A DNA stretch of 63,030 nt, from assembly GCA_023417315.1 (NCBI GenBank), contig JAEZFW010000032.1:1-63030 (forward strand). The letters are read 5' to 3'. A program made the translations under genes and the position numbers. This document shows positions 1 through 7,526 of this stretch, piece by piece (within the stretch, counting starts at the first letter, position 1; every line of letters starts with the position of its first letter). This stretch comes from Pseudomonadota bacterium (lineage in GTDB: Bacteria > Pseudomonadota > Gammaproteobacteria > Steroidobacterales > Steroidobacteraceae). The notes below the pieces were generated by a model that saw only the letters and a program-made list of their open reading frames with translations, made no database searches and was not told the origin of the DNA.

Positions 1-1323
1 ATCATCGACGACAACGACGCGGTGCGCACCGCGCTGGACGTACTGCTCTCGCTCCAAGGGCATCGTACGTTGACTGCAAACGGGCCTGATGAAGGTTTGC
101 ACATCCTCGAGCGCGATCCCGTCGATCTCGTCATTCAGGATATGAACTTCCGCAAGGAAGCAACTTCAGGCGAGGAGGGCATCGAGCTCTTTCGGGAGAT
201 TCGTAAACGTCATCCGTCTGTGCCGATCGTGCTGCTCACTGCGTGGACGCATCTCGAAACGGCAGTGGAGCTCGTCAAGGCCGGCGCTGCGGATTACCTC
301 GCGAAGCCCTGGGACGACGCTCGGTTGCTGACCACAGTGCGCAACCTGCTCGAGCTCAGACGCCTCACCGTCGAGCAAGAGCGCGCGGCGCGAAGACGCG
401 CCGAATCACGTGCCGCCCTCGCGGCAAAGTTCGATCTGTGCGGGCTCGTGTTCGAGAGCGATGCCATGCGCGATGTCGTCACGAAGGCGACGCACGTCGC
501 ACCGGCGGATGTGCCCGTGCTCATCACGGGGCCGAATGGATCGGGCAAGGAAGTCATCGCGTCGATCATTCAGGCGAACTCGAGTGTGAAGGACGGACCC
601 TTCATCAAGGTGAACGTTGGCGCATTACCCAAGGAGCTCATGGAAGCCGAGCTCTTCGGGGCTGAAGCAGGTGCATACACGGGTGCGACGAAAGTTCGCC
701 AAGGGCGATTCGAGGCGGCGGATGGCGGCACGTTGTTCTTGGATGAGATCGGCAATCTCTCGCTCGAAGGTCAAGCGAAGTTGTTGCGTGTCTTGCAGAC
801 GGGCGAATACGAGCGCCTTGGAAGCAGTGTGACACGACGCGCCACTGTGAGACTCATCAGCGCGACGAATACCGACCTTCCTGCTGCGATTGCTGCGGGT
901 CGCTTCCGCGAGGACCTGTACTACCGCCTCAATGTGATCGAGCTGCGCGTACCGCCGCTCGCGGAACGGCGCGAAGACATCCTGTCGCTCGCGCGGCATT
1001 TCCTCGCGACCGATCAGCGTCTCAGCGGTTCGGCGCAACGCGCACTGCTCGCCCACACGTGGCCGGGTAATGTCCGCGAGTTGATGAACACGATTCGCCG
1101 TGCATCGCTGCTGTCGAGCTCAGCCGAGATCACGCCGGCGGATCTCGCGCTCATGCCGCCGCCCGGTACGCCCGAGATGTTGCCGGAGCGAGAGCCCGAT
1201 CGTGCGGAGATCGAAGCTGCGCTCACTCGGGCCCGAGGAGTCATCGCACGAGCCGCGCGCGAGCTCGGATTGAGCCGGCAGGCTTTATATCGACGCATGG
1301 AGAAGTTGGGGTTGAAAGAATGA
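1..1323 (+). CDS. Sigma-54-dependent response regulator, 5' end off window
   Basis: NtrC-type transcription activator that would switch on sigma-54 promoters when phosphorylated. The reading frame is open from base 1 (IIDDNDAVRTAL...), so the GTG at 22 is not the real start and a few N-terminal residues are missing. Order of domains: receiver domain with acidic pocket IIDD, phosphoacceptor in IQDMNF and conserved Lys in LAKPW; AAA+ domain with Walker A GPNGSGKE, a GAYTGA loop (the sigma-54 contact, usually GAFTGA) and Walker B GTLFLDEIG; C-terminal Fis-type helix-turn-helix (ARELGLSRQALYRRM). The sensor kinase follows 93 bp downstream, so the two are probably a pair. The stimulus cannot be read from sequence. 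Confidence 0.93.
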   Translation: MIDDNDAVRTALDVLLSLQGHRTLTANGPDEGLHILERDPVDLVIQDMNFRKEATSGEEGIELFREIRKRHPSVPIVLLTAWTHLETAVELVKAGAADYLAKPWDDARLLTTVRNLLELRRLTVEQERAARRRAESRAALAAKFDLCGLVFESDAMRDVVTKATHVAPADVPVLITGPNGSGKEVIASIIQANSSVKDGPFIKVNVGALPKELMEAELFGAEAGAYTGATKVRQGRFEAADGGTLFLDEIGNLSLEGQAKLLRVLQTGEYERLGSSVTRRATVRLISATNTDLPAAIAAGRFREDLYYRLNVIELRVPPLAERREDILSLARHFLATDQRLSGSAQRALLAHTWPGNVRELMNTIRRASLLSSSAEITPADLALMPPPGTPEMLPEREPDRAEIEAALTRARGVIARAARELGLSRQALYRRMEKLGLKE

Positions 1324-1369
1324 TCGTGGAGGGGCGAGCGGACTCGGAAGGATGATTGTGTCCTCTGAG

Positions 1370-1405
1370 GCCCACACGCCTACACGTCCGCACGTCTACA
1401 CGGCT
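1370..1405. repeat. Single arm of CACACG/CACGTC word repeat
   Basis: The spacer between the response regulator and its kinase holds near-copies of CTACACGTC and CACACGCC. The same word, in both orientations, bounds the spacer at 32852-32972. I do not see a complementary left arm here, so this may be a decayed copy. Confidence 0.5.
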
Positions 1406-1416
1406 ATCCTTCTTCC

Positions 1417-2730
1417 ATGCGTCATTCTCTCGAAGGCAAGCTCGCGCTTGTCTGTGCGGTCCTTGCCTGCTTCATCGCGATCGTCGCGGCTGGAGCGGCG
1501 ACTTGGTTGGACTCGTTGGCGGCGGGCATCCTCGTTGCGCTCATCGTCGCGATCCCTCTTGCCATCGTCATCTCGCGCTGGTTCGTTCGGCCCGTCGCGC
1601 GGACCGTGCTGGCAGTGGGCGATGGGATCACGAGCATGAAGGATCACGATTTTAGCGTCAGCATCGGCGAGCCTGAAGAAGTCGAGCTTCAGGCGCTCGT
1701 GCAAAGCTATAACGGACTCGGCGCATTACTCAGGAGCGAGCGTCAATCGTTGTACCAACGCGAGTTGTTGCTCGATACCGTCATTCAAGCTACGCCGCTC
1801 GCGATGGTGTTGACCAATTCAGCCGACCGTATCGTCTACAGCAATGTCGCCGCACGGCAGACGTTCTTGGGCGGTCGCAAGCTAGAAGGGCTCTCCTTTC
1901 GCGAGTTGCTCGCGGCCGCGCCAGAACCGTTGCAGCACGCGGTGGAAGGCAAGGAAGACACGCTCTTCATGATCGAAGGCAATGGCGAGTCGGAGATCTA
2001 TCACCTCTCCCAGCGCGGCTTCTTACTCAACAATCAGCTGCACCGACTCTATCTGCTGAAGCAGCTCACCCGCGAGCTGTCGCGGCAGGAGGTCGAAACG
2101 TGGAAGCGCGTGATTCGGGTGATCGCCCATGAGCTCAACAATTCGCTCGCACCGATCTCCTCGCTCGCGCATTCCGGCCGTCAGGCTCACGAGCGCGATC
2201 CCGAGCAGCTCCAGCGCATCTTCCGCACGATCGAGGATCGCGCCAAGCACCTGCATAGCTTCATCGACGGGTACGCGCGCTTCGCAAAGCTGCCGAAGCC
2301 GCGACCCGAAGCGGTCGAGTGGGGCGCTTTCCTGCGAGCGCTGCGAGAAACCGCGCCATTCACGATCGCGGGCGACATTCCCGCGAAGCCGGGCGTGTTC
2401 GATGCGGCGCAGATGGAGCAGGTGCTGATCAATCTGGTGAAGAACGCTCGCGAAGCCGGTGCCCCGCCCGAGTCCATCACGCTCGAAGTGCACGCTCACG
2501 CAGGCGGTTGGCGTATCCAAGTGCTCGACCGCGGCGCCGGCATGAGCGAAGACGTCCTAGGCAACGCCCTCTTACCGTTCTATTCAACCAAGTCCTCAGG
2601 CGCAGGCCTCGGTCTCACCGTGTGCCGCGAAGTGATCGAAGCCCACGGCGGCCGTATCTCACTCGCGAATCGGCAGGAGGGAGGGTTAGCGGTGACGTTG
2701 TGGATGCCGGAGATCAAGCAAGAAGAATAG
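1417..2730 (+). CDS. NtrY-like membrane sensor histidine kinase
   Basis: Likely cognate kinase of the upstream sigma-54 regulator. The 437-residue protein has two N-terminal membrane segments (about 7-30 and 34-52), a short HAMP-like region, a PAS-like region around 120-200, then a HisKA dimerisation helix with the phospho-acceptor His in IAHELNNSLAPI and a HATPase_c domain with N box (NLVKNAREAG), GAGMSEDVLG and GAGLGLTVCREV motifs. Almost no periplasmic loop separates the two membrane segments, which suggests sensing within the membrane or in the cytoplasm. ATG is at 1417. The spacer before it carries one arm of the CACACG/ACACGTC word repeat. Confidence 0.93.
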   Translation: MRHSLEGKLALVCAVLACFIAIVAAGAATWLDSLAAGILVALIVAIPLAIVISRWFVRPVARTVLAVGDGITSMKDHDFSVSIGEPEEVELQALVQSYNGLGALLRSERQSLYQRELLLDTVIQATPLAMVLTNSADRIVYSNVAARQTFLGGRKLEGLSFRELLAAAPEPLQHAVEGKEDTLFMIEGNGESEIYHLSQRGFLLNNQLHRLYLLKQLTRELSRQEVETWKRVIRVIAHELNNSLAPISSLAHSGRQAHERDPEQLQRIFRTIEDRAKHLHSFIDGYARFAKLPKPRPEAVEWGAFLRALRETAPFTIAGDIPAKPGVFDAAQMEQVLINLVKNAREAGAPPESITLEVHAHAGGWRIQVLDRGAGMSEDVLGNALLPFYSTKSSGAGLGLTVCREVIEAHGGRISLANRQEGGLAVTLWMPEIKQEE

Positions 2731-2736
2731 AAGGGC

Positions 2737-2921
2737 AGCCGTACTATCGACGGCAAGGGAGCCTCCGGCAAGGAAGCCATAGTACCGACGGCAAGGAAGC
2801 CTGCCGGCAAGGTAAACGAGAAGTGCGGGTAGACTGCATGTCGCAAGCGATGCCGCTCGAGTGACGAATGGCACTCCCTCTGACCCTGCCGACAGGCTCC
2901 CTTGCCGTCGGTAGTACGGCT
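2737..2921. repeat. Inverted repeat with extra direct copy
   Basis: About 35 bp at 2737-2771 (core GTACTATCGACGGCAAGGGA) recurs in inverted orientation at 2886-2921 with only a few mismatches. A shorter direct copy (core AGTACCGACGGCAAGG) lies at 2779-2812. The element fills the spacer between the convergent kinase and YebC-family genes, and could fold into a long hairpin in either transcript. Confidence 0.75.
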
Positions 2922-2971
2922 TCCTCGCCGATAGGCCTCCGTGCCGAGGGACGCAGGCTTCCGCCGCAGGC

Positions 2972-3694
2972 CTAAGCGAGGGTGTGATACACCTTCTGCA
3001 CATCCTCATCCTGTTCCAGCTTGTCGACGAGCTCCATGACTTCGTTCGCTTGCGCTTCGGGCAGTTCGGTCGGAGCAGAGCAGATGTATTCGTGCTCGGC
3101 GGAAATCGGTGTGATGCCTCGGTCTTCGAGCGCCTTCTGCACGTGGCCGAAATCCGCGAACGCGCAGCGCACGACGAGCTGCGGCTCGCCTTTCTCGCCT
3201 GTGCTTTCGCCCATTTCCTCGAGGCCGTGGTCGATCAGATAGAGCTCGAGGTCATCCTGATCGATGCCTTCGGGGTTCAGGCGGAATACACCCATGCGCT
3301 TGAACTGGAAACTCACGCTGTTGGAGGTGCCGAGATTGCCGCCGTGCTTGGAGAAGGCATTGCGCACGCTCGCGACAGTGCGTGTCGGATTGTCGGTCGC
3401 GCATTCGACCAGGACAGCGACGCCGTGCGGCGCGTAGCCTTCGTACAGAACTTCGGCGTAGTTCGCCGCTTCCTTACCGGACGCGCGGCGAATGGCGGCT
3501 TCGACCTTGTCCTTGGGCATGTTGATCGAGCGCGCGTTCTGCATGATCCGACGTAGAGCCGGATTCGAAGCTGGGTCGGGGCCGCCGGATTTGACGGCAA
3601 TGGTGATGTCCTTGCCGATGCGCGCGAACTGTTTCGCCATGCGATTCCAGCGCGCGAACATCGCGTGTTTTCGAACTTCGAAGATGCGGCCCAT
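2972..3694 (-). CDS. YebC/PmpR (TACO1) family protein
   Basis: Member of the YebC family, known for DNA-binding transcription regulation and, more recently, for helping ribosomes through difficult motifs. The 240-residue length and the motifs NARSINMPKDKVEAAI, YEGYAPHGVAVLVE, TDNPTRTVASVR and KHGGNLGTSNSVSF are diagnostic. The N terminus (MGRIFEVRKHAMFARWNRM) differs from the usual GHSKWANIKHRK start and belongs to a divergent subgroup. It is convergent with the kinase gene and not beside ruvC, so genomic context gives no extra clue. ATG at 3694 keeps the full N-terminal domain. Confidence 0.9.
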   Translation of the reverse strand: MGRIFEVRKHAMFARWNRMAKQFARIGKDITIAVKSGGPDPASNPALRRIMQNARSINMPKDKVEAAIRRASGKEAANYAEVLYEGYAPHGVAVLVECATDNPTRTVASVRNAFSKHGGNLGTSNSVSFQFKRMGVFRLNPEGIDQDDLELYLIDHGLEEMGESTGEKGEPQLVVRCAFADFGHVQKALEDRGITPISAEHEYICSAPTELPEAQANEVMELVDKLEQDEDVQKVYHTLA

Positions 3695-3767
3695 GCAGGA
3701 GACCTTGTGGCGCTCAGGGAGCGCAGTGAACGCAGAAGGGTGGCGCCATTCTACTCGGTCACGAGGA

Positions 3768-3879
3768 TAGGCTGTAGGCTCTAGGCTGTAGCCAGAGGAA
3801 GAAGCGACCGCGGCGCCAAGGCAGCTTCGTGGGTCGCGATCTGGATTCTTATTCTCGCTACAGCCTAGAGCCTACAGCC
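3768..3879. repeat. GGCTGTAG-word inverted arms
   Basis: Three near-copies of TAGGCTGTAG / TAGGCTCTAG at 3768-3796 face their reverse complement (CTACAGCCTAGAGCC) at 3858-3879. The loop is about 60 bp. The element fills most of the spacer between yebC and the ABC permease gene. The same word recurs at 23365-23520 and 41558-41650. Confidence 0.85.
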
Positions 3880-3912
3880 GACGGCCTAAGCGCGCATGCG
3901 CTCGCGCCGCGG

Positions 3913-4719
3913 TTAGCGCATGAGCCTGCGTTCCACCAGCCTCGCCGCGATCGCGACCGTGACCGCGGCATAGATGACGATGACGCCGATGTGCAGCGCC
4001 ACGTTGTCCACCGGCGTGCCGACTACGAGACCGCGGGCGAGCGTCGTGGCATGCGAGAGCGGCAGGAATTGTGCGATGACCTGCGCGATCCGAGGGAGCT
4101 GTTCTTGAGGAAAGAAGACGCCCGAGATCAACGTCATCGGCATCAACAACAAGCTGAAGTAGTAGGTGAAAAGATCGTAGCTCTTCGCCAAGGCCGTGAC
4201 GATGAGCGCAAGCCCGCCGAATGCGAGTCCGACCAGCAAAACGACCGGCAGCACCCATAAGGCCATCGGCGATTGCACGATCCCCAGCAGCGTCATGACG
4301 AGAAGAATGGCGGCGCCGGAGAGCGTGCCTTTCATGGCAGTCCACACCCACTCGCCGAGCACCACGTCGGTCACGGTCATCGGTGCGTTCAGAATGCTCT
4401 CCCATGTGCGCTGCATCTTCAGGCGCGTGAACGCGGACCACAGCCCTTCGAATGAGGCCGAGTTCATCGCGCTGTAGCACAGCATGCCGCTCGCCAGAAA
4501 CTCGATGTAGCGCAAGCCTCCGATCGAAGGCATCAAGCTGCCGAGCCCAAAGCCAAGGCCGACCAGCCAGATCAACGGATCGGCCAAATGACCGACGAGC
4601 GCGGAGCCGATGAGCTTGCGCCACACCAGATAGTTTCGGTGCACGACATGCAGGAAGCGCCAGCGATGGGCGCGTTCAGGAATGTCCGTCCGGTTGGTAA
4701 CGAGCGCAGCTTCAGTCAC
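3913..4719 (-). CDS. ABC-2 type transporter permease, NodJ-like
   Basis: Integral membrane subunit of an ABC exporter. The 268-residue protein has about six hydrophobic segments (for example LADPLIWLVGLGFGLGSL, AAILLVMTLLGIV, VLPVVLLVGLAFGGLALIV, VALHIGVIVIYAAVTVAIA) and the ABC-2 signature region around LLLMPMTLISGVFFPQEQLP. It overlaps the upstream ATPase gene by 8 bp, so the two are cotranscribed and probably translationally coupled. The pair resembles NodI/NodJ, which export lipo-chitin oligosaccharides in rhizobia. Outside rhizobia the substrate of this family is mostly unknown, and I do not infer nodulation. Confidence 0.9.
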   Translation of the reverse strand: MTEAALVTNRTDIPERAHRWRFLHVVHRNYLVWRKLIGSALVGHLADPLIWLVGLGFGLGSLMPSIGGLRYIEFLASGMLCYSAMNSASFEGLWSAFTRLKMQRTWESILNAPMTVTDVVLGEWVWTAMKGTLSGAAILLVMTLLGIVQSPMALWVLPVVLLVGLAFGGLALIVTALAKSYDLFTYYFSLLLMPMTLISGVFFPQEQLPRIAQVIAQFLPLSHATTLARGLVVGTPVDNVALHIGVIVIYAAVTVAIAARLVERRLMR

Positions 4720-5617
4720 GTAGATCTCTGCCGGTGAGTTTCAGAAACACGTCTTCGAGATTCGCGGCTCGACGTAGGGCCCGCAACTCGCTTTGACCTT
4801 CGAGAGTCTTCAACAAAGGCTCGGGATCGTTGCAGTAACAAAACGCCGTATCGCCTGCGAGTTCCGCGCGACTGGAAAGGGCTTTGCCGTGCGCATCGAA
4901 CCAGGCCTCCACGCCGTCGCCATAGACCTCGATCACGACCGGTTCGATCTCGCGCTCGATCAGAGGTCGTGGTGCTTCCTCGGTGATGAGCACGCCGTGA
5001 TCCATGATCGCGACGCGATCGCAGAGGCGTTGCGCCTCGTCCATGAAGTGCGTCGTGAGCACGATCGTGCGACCTTGTGTCAGAAGCGCCTTTAATCGAT
5101 CCCACACCAAGTGCCGTGCCTGCGGATCGAGCCCCGTCGTCGGCTCATCCATGAACAACACTTGAGGGTCGTTGATCATGGCGCGCGCGAGCGTCAGTCG
5201 CCTCTTCATGCCGCCGGACAACGCCTCGATGCGCGCGTCGGCTTTGTCGGCAAGCCCCGCGAAATCCAGAAGACGTTCGACGCGCGCTTCGCACTCGCGG
5301 CGCGAAAGGCCGAAGTAACGGCCGAAGACGACCAGATTTTCGGTGACGGTGAAGTCTGGATCGAGATTGTCGAATTGAGGCACGACGCCGACGCGCACTC
5401 GAGCTTCGCGGGCCTTCTGCGGAACGGGCAGATCAACGAGCGTAATCGACCCTGCATCCGGCTGCGTTAAACCTAAGCAACACCGCAGGGTGGTGGTCTT
5501 GCCGGCTCCATTGGGTCCAAGCAGACCGAAGCACTGTCCGACCGGCACATGAAAGCTTACGTCGCGAACGACTTCGAGATCGCCGTAGCGTTTGTGTAGA
5601 TGTTCGACACGGAGCAT
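4712..5617 (-). CDS. ABC transporter ATP-binding protein, NodI-like
   Basis: Nucleotide-binding subunit of the exporter formed with the downstream permease. Visible motifs: Walker A GPNGAGKTT, Q loop (VVPQFDN), signature SGGMKRRL, Walker B VLFMDEPTTGLD and the switch His in VLTTHFMDEA. After the roughly 220-residue core there is a C-terminal extension typical of the drug/NodI subfamily (DUF4162-like). Length is 301 aa. ATG at 5617 follows the end of a repeat arm by a few bases. Confidence 0.93.
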   Translation of the reverse strand: MLRVEHLHKRYGDLEVVRDVSFHVPVGQCFGLLGPNGAGKTTTLRCCLGLTQPDAGSITLVDLPVPQKAREARVRVGVVPQFDNLDPDFTVTENLVVFGRYFGLSRRECEARVERLLDFAGLADKADARIEALSGGMKRRLTLARAMINDPQVLFMDEPTTGLDPQARHLVWDRLKALLTQGRTIVLTTHFMDEAQRLCDRVAIMDHGVLITEEAPRPLIEREIEPVVIEVYGDGVEAWFDAHGKALSSRAELAGDTAFCYCNDPEPLLKTLEGQSELRALRRAANLEDVFLKLTGRDLRD

Positions 5618-5622
5618 GAGAG

Positions 5623-5742
5623 AAGCGGTTAGCGGTTAGTCAAGAAACGAGAAGGTTGGCTCGCCGCAGGCGACCGCCACTCGAGAGGATGGGGGCCAGG
5701 ATGGAGGGTGTCTGCAGTTCAACCGCTAACCGCTAACCGCTT
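5623..5742. repeat. GCGGTTA-word inverted arms
   Basis: AGCGGTTAGCGGTTAG at 5623-5639 faces three copies of AACCGCT at 5721-5742. The left arm starts 6 bp from the ABC ATPase start codon, and the right arm ends on the stop codon of the DUF1840 gene, so the element fills the whole spacer. Confidence 0.88.
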
Positions 5743-6092
5743 CATTTGGCTTCCCACACGAGCTCGGCTTTCGCCGCTGCGGCGCGCTTCATCAGGCTGA
5801 GCAGCGGCACAGCCCGGGTCGTGATTGTGACCGGCGGATCGCGATCTTCATCCTTATCTTCATCGGTCGCTCGATCCTCGTTGTCTGCAGGCCGTGCGGG
5901 TGTTGCGGCATGGGTCGCCGACTTCAGCCGTTCGATTGAGGACTCCAGCTTCGCGAGCGCCTCGGGCACGTCTTCGGCATTCAAGCCTCCTGGAATGCGC
6001 CCAGTGGCGCCCATCAAGCGCAACAGCTCGACGGCGGCATCCTTGAACATGGTGATGGACTCCGTTGCCGAGGATTTGAAGGTTACGAGCAT
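5742..6092 (-). CDS. DUF1840 family protein
   Basis: Small protein (116 aa) of unknown function. The start MLVTFKSSATESITMFKDAA, the middle segment LMGATGRIPGGLNAEDVPEAL and the end TRAVPLLSLMKRAAAA are the conserved DUF1840 blocks. The two blocks are joined by a very acidic, low-complexity stretch (about residues 70-88). The stop codon touches the right arm of the GCGGTTA repeat. Confidence 0.85.
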   Translation of the reverse strand: MLVTFKSSATESITMFKDAAVELLRLMGATGRIPGGLNAEDVPEALAKLESSIERLKSATHAATPARPADNEDRATDEDKDEDRDPPVTITTRAVPLLSLMKRAAAAKAELVWEAK

Positions 6093-6196
6093 CGTGCACC
6101 CACCCCGTCGTGAGATCGCTGGCTGTATGAAACGGTCATTCTACGCGCAGGGTTCCGATGAGGCCTAAGACGAGTCGCAAGCCCGACCGATCGTCC

Positions 6197-7294
6197 TCAC
6201 GAGATTTCGGAGGCGGATACCGCCGCGACCCAGAGCAGTCGCGCCTTCGCTTTGTCGATTCCTTGCGCCGCGAGCAAGCCTAAGTACTGCTCTTCGGGAG
6301 TCTCGGGCCGTCGAGTCCCGAGGACCGCGAGCGAGCTCGTCAAGCGAGCGAAGTAGACTGCACGTCCCAGCTCATGCATCTGCGTGGGCGAATGCTGCTG
6401 TGCTTGCTCATCCAGCGCTGCGATCGAGAGATCGGACATCTCCCAAGCGTTTGCGATCTTTAGAGCGACCTGTGTCGCGTGCTGCTGCATCGCTCGGATG
6501 AATACTTCCGGCCGAGGCAGCACGTTGGGCGTTTCGCGATACTGATCCATGCCGATTCGGAAAATGACGATGCGTGCCAGCGGTTCGAGGCCTGCGAGCA
6601 GCTGAGCCACGAACGCGTCGCACTTTACGACATGCTTCGCGTACGCCTCCGCCGCAGCCGCCGAGCGCTGCGCCTGCTCCCAGGTTAACGGCGCAAACGC
6701 ATCGAAGTAGCCTTTCGGCAACCGAAACACCGGTTGCAGAATCGCGCTCGCCATCAGCCGGCGCAAACCATCGGTGCCAAGCAACCAAACCGCTCGATCG
6801 ATGCTGTCCACGCGCGCGGGTGAAACGCGGTAGAAGGCGCTATTTGCTTGTTGCAGAACGCCACCCGCGATCGCGGGATCTTCCAGAATCAGCTTGACGA
6901 GTGTCTCGCGCGATACTTCGGGATCGTTGAGCGCCTGCATGAGCTTCGGCAGCAACATCGGCCGACGTGGAAAATAATCGCGCTGCTGGACCGATTCTTC
7001 GATCGCCTTCGCGATGCGAGTCAACACATTCGCATGCTCGTCCATGATCTGATAGTCGATGCGAGCGACGCCGAATGCGAGCTTGTAGACATCCGCGAGC
7101 GCGGCCTCGAGCGCCTCGTTCGTGAAGCTCACGTTGGGCGCGCCTCGTTTACTCGGCGCGGTTGCTGCGCGTGGCGCAGCGTTATCGCGCTCGCTCTGCT
7201 GTACCTGCGAGGCCGACCACGCGCGAAAGAGCCAGGTTAGGCCGGCGATCGAGCCAACGGCGACAATGAGTATCGAAATCTCGATGGCAGTCAC
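6197..7294 (-). CDS. HDOD domain protein with N-terminal membrane anchor
   Basis: Signalling-type protein of about 365 residues. Starting from the GTG at 7294 gives VTAIEISILIVAVGSIAGLTW, a clean single membrane segment. The much longer open frame to 7504 runs through repeat DNA and is not credible as protein. An HDOD domain (degenerate HD phosphohydrolase fold) follows from about residue 125 (MLLPKLMQALNDPEVSRETL ... ILEDPAIAGGVLQQANSAFY). HDOD proteins usually act as regulators without a known catalytic activity. No Shine-Dalgarno sequence is evident before the GTG. Confidence 0.8.
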   Translation of the reverse strand: MTAIEISILIVAVGSIAGLTWLFRAWSASQVQQSERDNAAPRAATAPSKRGAPNVSFTNEALEAALADVYKLAFGVARIDYQIMDEHANVLTRIAKAIEESVQQRDYFPRRPMLLPKLMQALNDPEVSRETLVKLILEDPAIAGGVLQQANSAFYRVSPARVDSIDRAVWLLGTDGLRRLMASAILQPVFRLPKGYFDAFAPLTWEQAQRSAAAAEAYAKHVVKCDAFVAQLLAGLEPLARIVIFRIGMDQYRETPNVLPRPEVFIRAMQQHATQVALKIANAWEMSDLSIAALDEQAQQHSPTQMHELGRAVYFARLTSSLAVLGTRRPETPEEQYLGLLAAQGIDKAKARLLWVAAVSASEIS

Positions 7295-7349
7295 GTGCGG
7301 GATGATAACGCACGCGCGATGCGATGCGCGCATGCGCGCGTGTGATTGA

Positions 7350-7521
7350 GGTAATGTAAGTGATGGAAGTGATGTAAGTTCGCATCGCGGTACTCGCTGA
7401 TGGCGCCGGGCACTGGCTAGAAGAAGTCGAGCTTTCTCTGGCCAATAGCCAATGGCCAGCTGGCCATTGGCCGCCTGCGCTCCGACCTTCATCACTTCCA
7501 TCACTACATCACTTCCATCAC
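7350..7521. repeat. AGTGATG-word inverted arms enclosing a CTGGCCA hairpin
   Basis: Near-copies of AGTGATGGAAGTGATG at 7350-7379 face copies of CATCACTTCCATCAC at 7489-7521. Inside the loop is a second, different palindrome (7439-7474) built from GGCCAATGGCCAGCTGG. The right arm ends 5 bp before the ATG of the ATPase gene. The spacer separates divergent genes, so promoters for both must lie within or beside this element. Confidence 0.85.
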
Positions 7522-7526
7522 GTCAC

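Noticed and set aside
4712..5617. Nodulation function from NodI/NodJ similarity
   Set aside because: The family is widespread in non-symbiotic bacteria and no nod genes are nearby.
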